Notes under the pieces: model-generated
Database searches by the model: none
What the model saw: only the letters and a program-made list of their open reading frames with translations
What the model was told of the DNA's origin: nothing
Assembly (NCBI GenBank): GCA_002714465.1
Contig: PAXL01000005.1
Location: 3,527 to 50,715 of the forward strand
Length of the DNA: 47,189 nucleotides
Direction: 5' to 3'
From: Gemmatimonadota bacterium
GTDB taxonomy: Bacteria; Latescibacterota; UBA2968
Program-made: the position numbers and the translations under genes
In this document: positions 42,191 to 47,189 of the stretch, piece after piece
Layout of the letters: every line of letters starts with the position of its first letter
Position numbering within the stretch: the stretch's first letter is position 1

Positions 42191-43357
42191 CTAGGAGGCG
42201 GCTGACAGCGCCGTTTTGTAGATGTCGATCAGGGGGACCTTGTGATCCCTGGCGAGCCTAGAGCAGTCGTCATATTCGGGCGAGATACGCTTCTGGCCGT
42301 TGTATTCAGCGATCTTGACTGCGATGTCGCCGTAGGGTGTGGAGACCTTATCCGAACGTCTTGGCAAGATCGTACGGGTCATTGTCGACTGACGGATCCC
42401 GAGAGTCGTGGTTTCGGTGAACAGGAGGTGCTTGACGCGATCTACTGACGAGGGCTCGCACAGGGCGGTCAGTATGGTTCCGGGACGGCCTTTCTTCATC
42501 TGGATCGGTGTTAGGTAGACGTCCCGTACCCCGGCTTTCCACAACCTGTCGGCCACGTGCCCGAAGACCTCCGGGTTCATGTCGTCGATGTTCGTTTCAA
42601 GCACTATGATCTCGTCAGTCTCGGTGCCGGAGAGGGAGGTGTCATCACCGATCTCGATCCTCAGCAGGTTCGGGATTTCGTCGAGGTCGCGTGTTCCGGC
42701 GCCGTAGCCGACCTGATCGCCGACAAACGTGGTCGGCTGATTGAATCGGTCAGCAAGCGTCGTCAGCAACGCGGCTCCTGTTGGTGTTAGGAGTTCACTC
42801 AGAATCCCGGTGCGACGCAGAGGGATGTCGGAGCATAATGCGACGACGGCCGGAACGGGGATGGGCATGGCGCCGTGTGACCCTGTTGTAGAGCCCGTCC
42901 CGACAGAGAGAGCTGAGCATTCGATCTGCTCGATCCCGAGGATTTTCAGACCGATCACGGTGCCTAAGATGTCGACGATTGCGTCGATGGCACCAACCTC
43001 GTGGAAGTGGACCTTCTCGACCGTGGTGCCATGAACTTTGGCTTCTGCTTCAGCAAGGCGTGTGAAGACCGCTAGCGCGCGAATCTTGATGTCGTCGTCG
43101 AGGCTGCTGGAGGAAAGGATATCGGCGATATTGCTCAAGTGGCGATGGACGTGCCCTGCCTGCGTGCTGACGTCCACCTTGGTGGCCGATATGCCGTGTT
43201 TCGAGACCTTCCTGTGGGAGATCTCGAAATCCGTCATACCCAGCTTGCCGAGTTCCGATTGCAGCTGTTCGAACGGAAGACCGGCGTCCACGAGCGCGCC
43301 GAGAAGCATGTCGCCGCTGGCTCCTGCGAAGCAATCTATGTAGGCCCTTCGAGCCAT
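42191..43357 (-). CDS. larC: Nickel pincer cofactor biosynthesis protein LarC
   Basis: LarC is the CTP-dependent cyclometallase that puts nickel into the pyridinium-dithiocarboxylate cofactor used by lactate racemase and related enzymes. It was long called DUF111. The N-terminus is MARRAYIDCFAGASGDMLLGALVDAG. HFHEVGAIDAIVDILG (near 117-132) and MNPEVFGHVADRLWKAGVRDVYLTPIQMKKGRPG (near 256-290) are typical. Here it is one continuous 388-residue frame, whereas some species make it by frameshifting. larB, larE and a LarA-type enzyme are not in the window. The start is well defined but has only a weak ribosome site. Confidence 0.88.
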   Translation of the reverse strand: MARRAYIDCFAGASGDMLLGALVDAGLPFEQLQSELGKLGMTDFEISHRKVSKHGISATKVDVSTQAGHVHRHLSNIADILSSSSLDDDIKIRALAVFTRLAEAEAKVHGTTVEKVHFHEVGAIDAIVDILGTVIGLKILGIEQIECSALSVGTGSTTGSHGAMPIPVPAVVALCSDIPLRRTGILSELLTPTGAALLTTLADRFNQPTTFVGDQVGYGAGTRDLDEIPNLLRIEIGDDTSLSGTETDEIIVLETNIDDMNPEVFGHVADRLWKAGVRDVYLTPIQMKKGRPGTILTALCEPSSVDRVKHLLFTETTTLGIRQSTMTRTILPRRSDKVSTPYGDIAVKIAEYNGQKRISPEYDDCSRLARDHKVPLIDIYKTALSAAS

Positions 43358-43428
43358 CCTGTCGCCTGAATTAAATAAACCCGGCAGATGACTGGCGGGG
43401 GAGATCTACGATCGTTGTAAGGTCTTCA

Positions 43429-43854
43429 TCAAAAGGAGTGCAGGTCGAGCTCGCGGAGCTCGTCTTGGATGACCTTCGGGTCAAAGCACTCTTCGAAGCG
43501 GTAGACGTTCTGGAAATCTTCGATCCGGTCTTCTGTTGTCTTGCTCATCAGACCGTTCCGGACAAGGCTGAAGACGATCTCGCCGAAGTGAACGGTCTCG
43601 GTGATGCCCCAGTATTCGAAGACGCTTTGAACCATTGGCCCGAACTGGTCGCGCCCGTATTCGGCTATACCCCGACAGAGTTCTTGGCCGGTCACGTGCC
43701 GCGAGACGGCCGTCGCCTCTTGGTCTCGTTTGAGCTTTCGGACCGTGTGATCGAGTGCAGAATAGATGAAGAAATAAGCTTCGCGCTTGAATTTCGCGTC
43801 TTGGTCCGAGATTGCGTCGATCTGGTCGTAGAAGGATGTCTCTTCGTCCAGCAT
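43429..43854 (-). CDS. Minf_1886-family protein of unknown function
   Basis: This is a 141-residue protein that I recognise as the Minf_1886 family, which has no assigned function. Its conserved pattern is visible: YFFIYSALDHTVRKL near 27-41, RHVTGQELCRGIAEYGRDQFGPMVQSVFEYWGI near 52-84, and HFGEIVFSLVRNGLMSKTTEDRIEDFQNVYRFEECFD to the end. The protein is acidic, lacks membrane segments and looks all-helical. It lies two bases downstream of the M23 peptidase gene, so the two are probably made together, while larC follows after a gap of about 70 bp. Confidence 0.8.
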   Translation of the reverse strand: MLDEETSFYDQIDAISDQDAKFKREAYFFIYSALDHTVRKLKRDQEATAVSRHVTGQELCRGIAEYGRDQFGPMVQSVFEYWGITETVHFGEIVFSLVRNGLMSKTTEDRIEDFQNVYRFEECFDPKVIQDELRELDLHSF

Positions 43855-43856
43855 CG

Positions 43857-45251
43857 CTACTCCGCAAGTTGTAGGTCGGCGTCTTTGAGGAATGCCGTGA
43901 CGATCGAACCGCTTGCGTGCTCGAACAGAGCGTAGAGTGCGTCACGCCTTGTGTTGAAGTCTTCAAGGAACTCTTTCGGGACCGGCTTCCCCGTCGGTCT
44001 GTTCAAGACACGAGATGGATTGGTCAGGCGATATTTACCTTTCGCGAGCGTGTAGAAGTTGTAATGCAGGTGTGGACCGGTCGCGCGTCCGGTCGCACCG
44101 ACAAAGCCGATGATCTGCTTCTGCTTGACGTAGGCGCCCTTCCTCACACTTCGTTTGAAGCTGCTGAGATGCCCGTATCCGGTCTTGTATCCGTTCTTGT
44201 GCTTCACCTCGATGTAGTTACCGAGCGGCCCCTTCCGTCCGGCAAAGGATACCGTACCGTCTGCCGTCGCCCAAACCGGTGTGCCGTGGTTGGCGGCGTA
44301 ATCGATTCCGTGGTGCTTGAGATACTTCTTGAGCACGGGGTGGAAACGACGTGACGTGAATCCAGAGCTGATACGTTTGTAGTTGAGCGGAGACTTGAGG
44401 AAAATTCCGCGGAGGGATTTTCCTTCTTCGTCGTGATAGGCACGGTCACCGTCCGGAGACTCGTAGATGAAGGCCTGGTGGCGGTCTTTGCCTGAAGAAT
44501 ATTCGGCTGCGAGGATCTTGCCATAACGGACGAACTGGTCATCCTTGTGAAATTCCTCGAAAGCGATCGAGAAGCGGTCACCGGGTCGACAGTCAACCAT
44601 GAAGTCGATCTCGTATTCGAAGATGTCCATCAGCCGATGGCTGAGGACATCGGGATTCTTCCCCGTTGCTCTTAAGGCGTTCCAGATCGAATCATCGATC
44701 CTCTCCGACACGACGACCACGCGTCTGTCGAGAGGGACCGTTTCCTTCCAAGCCTTGAGCCGACCGTTTGTTTGCTCCGCCAATATTCGGGACTCAAGGG
44801 ATCCGCGCTTAATATATTCGAACGTCTGGATCGCGCCGGCGGAGTCGATCCGTGCGGTGAATCGGTCCCCACGTTGTACGATGTTGGGGTTGAAGTCTGC
44901 TCGATGGACACCCTTTCGCAGGGATTTGACGAGCCCGAACACTTCATCATGCGAGATGCCCGCACCTTTGAGTGCTTCGGAGAAGGCTTCCCCTCGGCCG
45001 ATTTCGCCTTCGATTATTTCGAGCTCCGGCAGAAGCGGCAGAACGGGTGCGTTGACAGGGTGATCAGAGGTCGTTGACTGTGAGGGCTCGATGACGGTTG
45101 CGATAGATTCATCGACCGCACGAGTTAACTGAATGGCGAATCCTGTGGCAATCAGGAAGCCTAACAGGAGTGCCCAGCGCTTCAGCTTGTGGAGCAGGTA
45201 TGGCGGATCCCCGGTCTCACGACGCGGGTTCTTGAAATCTAGGCTAGGCAT
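43857..45251 (-). CDS. M23-family murein endopeptidase (MepM-like)
   Basis: This is a peptidoglycan hydrolase with an N-terminal membrane anchor (about 26-45, WALLLGFLIATGFAIQL). The soluble part has an OapA/LysM-like region (about 70-260) like MepM, then the lysostaphin-type catalytic domain (about 300-410). Zinc ligands are seen in RRFHPVLKKYLKHHGIDYAANHG (His and Asp) and in TGPHLHYNFY. The likely action is cutting cross-links so that new glycan strands can be inserted. The length is 464 residues. No clear ribosome site precedes the ATG. The protein is predicted to face the periplasm of a diderm. Confidence 0.88.
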   Translation of the reverse strand: MPSLDFKNPRRETGDPPYLLHKLKRWALLLGFLIATGFAIQLTRAVDESIATVIEPSQSTTSDHPVNAPVLPLLPELEIIEGEIGRGEAFSEALKGAGISHDEVFGLVKSLRKGVHRADFNPNIVQRGDRFTARIDSAGAIQTFEYIKRGSLESRILAEQTNGRLKAWKETVPLDRRVVVVSERIDDSIWNALRATGKNPDVLSHRLMDIFEYEIDFMVDCRPGDRFSIAFEEFHKDDQFVRYGKILAAEYSSGKDRHQAFIYESPDGDRAYHDEEGKSLRGIFLKSPLNYKRISSGFTSRRFHPVLKKYLKHHGIDYAANHGTPVWATADGTVSFAGRKGPLGNYIEVKHKNGYKTGYGHLSSFKRSVRKGAYVKQKQIIGFVGATGRATGPHLHYNFYTLAKGKYRLTNPSRVLNRPTGKPVPKEFLEDFNTRRDALYALFEHASGSIVTAFLKDADLQLAE

Positions 45252-45446
45252 GCAAAGGAATACGTCTCTCGAGAAGCTTTAAAGTGGCGACGTAAGCTTT
45301 TGTTATTTAAAGCAATGGGGCGATTTTACGACTTCAAAAGTAGGCCAATCGTCAGGGGGTGTCAATAGAATTAAGTTGCAGCGCCTTGGGGCCCTTGATA
45401 ATGTTTTGCGGGCTGAACGAGAGGTCGGGATCGATGCGAGGAGACC

Positions 45447-46493
45447 TTGAGCGAAAGAATAGAGGTAAAGGGGCTGCTACCCTCTGAACTCGAGGCCGTG
45501 ATGGTGGAGAACGGCCTTGAGAGGTTCCGGGGACGACAAGTCGCGCAGTGGATGTATGGTCGGGGGACAACGGACTTTGGGGATATGACCAACCTGTCCG
45601 TGCCCACCCGTGAGAAGCTGTCCGAACGGATGAACATCCTGGATCTTGAGCGGGTGACGGCCGAGGAAGCGAGCGACGGGTCTGCAATGAAGTTTCTGTT
45701 CCAGATGCCTGATGGTGGCCGGATCGAAAGCGTGCTGATGCGCGAGGGGAAGAGACGGACCCTCTGCGTGTCGTCGCAGATCGGATGCCCCCTCGATTGC
45801 AGCTTCTGTGCGACAGGCAAGATGGGATTGGTCCGGAATCTGAGTTCCGCAGAGATAATCGATCAGGTCATCCAGGCCCGGAAGGTCTTGGCGGATCGTG
45901 GGGATGACCTCACCAACGTCGTGATGATGGGGATGGGGGAACCACTGCTGAATCTGGATGCGGTGGCGAAAGCGACGGCTTTGATGAACCTGGATTACGG
46001 ACCATCGATCAGCAACCGACGGATCACGGTTTCTACGGCCGGGCACGTCCCGGGTATATATCGTCTGATCGAGAATGGACAGAAAGTCATGCTGGCAGTG
46101 TCGCTGAACGCGACGACAGATGCCCTGCGGAACGAGATCATGCCGATCAACAAGCGATGGCCGATTAAGGAACTCTTGGATGCAGCCGCAGATTACCAGA
46201 TGTTCAACGGCCGGCGGATAACCTTTGAGTATGTGCTGCTGGGGGGGCTGAACGACTCGGTGGACGACGCGAAGGCTCTCGTGAAGCTCGTTAGACGGAT
46301 CCCGAGCAAGGTGAACGTGATTCCGTGGAACCCGATCGATGGGGAGGACTACGATCGTCCCGGCGAGGATCGAATCAGGGTCTTTGTGGACACGATCGCC
46401 GAAGCTCAGCTGACCGTTACGATCCGTTATAGCAAGGGCACCGAGATCACGGCCGGATGTGGGCAGCTCTACCAGAAATGGAATGCGAGCTGA
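45447..46493 (+). CDS. rlmN: Dual-specificity 23S rRNA/tRNA methyltransferase RlmN
   Basis: RlmN is a radical-SAM enzyme that methylates adenine 2503 of 23S rRNA and adenine 37 of some tRNAs. The iron-sulfur motif is C114xxxC118xxC121 in GCPLDCSFCATGKMG. A catalytic Cys lies near the C-terminus in ITAGCGQLYQ, preceded by RYSKGTEI. NVVMMGMGEPLLN and VSLNATTD are also family motifs. The TTG start is supported by GAGGAG about 8 nt upstream. The 348 residues are complete. It stands alone, divergent from the peptidase gene. Confidence 0.95.
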   Translation: MSERIEVKGLLPSELEAVMVENGLERFRGRQVAQWMYGRGTTDFGDMTNLSVPTREKLSERMNILDLERVTAEEASDGSAMKFLFQMPDGGRIESVLMREGKRRTLCVSSQIGCPLDCSFCATGKMGLVRNLSSAEIIDQVIQARKVLADRGDDLTNVVMMGMGEPLLNLDAVAKATALMNLDYGPSISNRRITVSTAGHVPGIYRLIENGQKVMLAVSLNATTDALRNEIMPINKRWPIKELLDAAADYQMFNGRRITFEYVLLGGLNDSVDDAKALVKLVRRIPSKVNVIPWNPIDGEDYDRPGEDRIRVFVDTIAEAQLTVTIRYSKGTEITAGCGQLYQKWNAS

Positions 46494-46530
46494 TGCAGTT
46501 TTTGCATCTCCCCGGCTCCGGAAATAGATC

Positions 46531-46559
46531 TTGGCTAGACCCCAAGGATATGTCATATT
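46531..46559 (+). promoter_or_regulatory. Candidate sigma-70 promoter for murA
   Basis: TTGGCT, 17 bases, CATATT, in the 130-bp gap between rlmN and murA, about 65 bp before the ATG. The match is moderate. Confidence 0.3.
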
Positions 46560-46623
46560 TGGACTTAGCCCCAGAACGTCCCCCCGCTTTCCCCTAAGCC
46601 ACGATGTCGGAGGCGACACGCCT

Positions 46624-47189
46624 ATGTCACAGTTCATCGTCGAAGGAGGGCACCCCCTCTCTGGGACGATTAGACCGGCTGGGAACAAGAACGAACTCCA
46701 ACCCGCACTCGCCGCCAGTCTGCTGACTGACGAAGAAATCACCTTAAAGAACGTACCTGACACCAACGACCGAGCCACGCTGATCGCGATCATGCGAGAT
46801 ATTGGTGTGCGTGTCGATGAGCCGGATGCGCATACTCTCAAGATCTGCGCCGGCTCGCTTAACTCGACGTCCTTAAACAAGGATCTTTGCCGGAAGGTTC
46901 GTGGCGGGTTTATGTTCTCCGGTCCGCTTTTGGCCAGACATGGCAAGGCCACCGTGCCGAGGCCCGGTGGTGACAAGATTGGACGCAGACGTGTGGATAC
47001 ACATATCTTGGCGCTCAAGGCACTGGGTGCGAAGATCCACACGAACCATATCTATGAGCTCAGGGCGCCCAAGGGGCTGACCGGCGCTGATATCTTCTTG
47101 GACGAGCGTAGCGTGACAGGAACCGAGAACGCTGTCATGGCCGCCGTCCTTGCGAAAGGGACCACGGTCATCCAGAACGCGGCGAGCGA
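46624..47189 (+). CDS. murA: UDP-GlcNAc 1-carboxyvinyltransferase MurA (partial, Asp-type)
   Basis: MurA performs the first committed step of peptidoglycan synthesis, adding enolpyruvate from PEP to UDP-GlcNAc. About 188 residues are present before the window ends. The start SQFIVEGGHPLSGTIRPAGNKNELQPALAASLLTD contains the catalytic Lys in GNKN. The loop region reads VPRPGGDKIGRRRVDTHI, with Asp117 where E. coli has Cys115, the residue that fosfomycin alkylates. GGAGG lies about 11 nt before the ATG. The frame is open at the right edge. The family call is firm; the last two-thirds are not visible. Confidence 0.93.
   Translation, partial: MSQFIVEGGHPLSGTIRPAGNKNELQPALAASLLTDEEITLKNVPDTNDRATLIAIMRDIGVRVDEPDAHTLKICAGSLNSTSLNKDLCRKVRGGFMFSGPLLARHGKATVPRPGGDKIGRRRVDTHILALKALGAKIHTNHIYELRAPKGLTGADIFLDERSVTGTENAVMAAVLAKGTTVIQNAAS

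Noticed and set aside
45477..47042. Long - strand open frame of 521 codons across rlmN and murA
   Set aside because: It is antisense to two genes with clear catalytic motifs and has no family likeness itself.
1..47189. CRISPR arrays, insertion sequences, prophage or tRNA genes
   Set aside because: No regular direct repeats, transposase-like frames, integrases or tRNA T-loop patterns were seen on either strand.

Overview
This window is a gene-dense chromosomal segment (G+C estimated by eye at somewhat above 55%) made almost entirely of bacterial housekeeping genes. The source looks like a diderm bacterium near the FCB group (Gemmatimonadota- or Latescibacterota-like lineages are plausible). 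The hints are a short primary-type sigma factor without region 1.1, a type B ribosomal protein L31, a fused SecDF, a Minf_1886-family protein, and an Asp-type MurA. This placement is an inference and is not firm. GTG and TTG starts are common, and many genes overlap by 1-4 bases, so long co-transcribed blocks are likely.

Region 1 (1-23933, all + strand) holds translation, DNA repair, amino-acid and cell-envelope genes. A terminator from an upstream gene comes first. It is followed by a TlyA-like methyltransferase lacking the S4 domain, yebC-ruvC-ruvA-ruvB-tsaB-rimI, a delta'/DnaX-like clamp-loader gene, metG-tatD-rsmA-recJ, ilvE, proC-hisH-hisF-proB-ftsB-recO, a cyclic-nucleotide-binding-domain protein, an AI-2E-type permease with an extra beta-sandwich domain, valS and a class A penicillin-binding protein. 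The block ends in a perfect 18-bp stem between convergent genes.

Region 2 (24013-34622, - strand) holds secDF, a polyprenyl diphosphate synthase, and then rho-rpmE2-prfA-prmC in the conserved order (transcribed right to left). A roughly 320-nt rho leader follows, then glnD.

Region 3 (34844-42124, + strand) is a nitrogen-signalling neighbourhood. It has an NtrB-like kinase and an NtrC-like sigma-54 activator, followed by a textbook -24/-12 sigma-54 promoter with upstream dyads. Next come an EIIA(Ntr)-like gene and a primary-type sigma factor. A decayed EIIA-like pseudogene and a 650-bp gene-free stretch follow; that stretch contains a good sigma-70 promoter and several hairpins. HU, a glutamine synthetase of the non-adenylylated type, and a small cysteine-containing protein coupled to glnA complete the region. 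With glnD, these genes look like a nitrogen/carbon control hub.

Region 4 (42191-47189) has larC, a Minf_1886-family gene and an M23 peptidase on the - strand, then rlmN and a truncated murA on the + strand. The MurA has Asp where the fosfomycin-target Cys normally sits.

No tRNA, rRNA, insertion sequence, prophage or CRISPR array was seen. The most unusual items are the sigma-54/enhancer arrangement in front of ptsN-sigma, the possible non-coding RNA between 39490 and 39890, the permease with an ASH-like insertion, and the small protein coupled to glnA.
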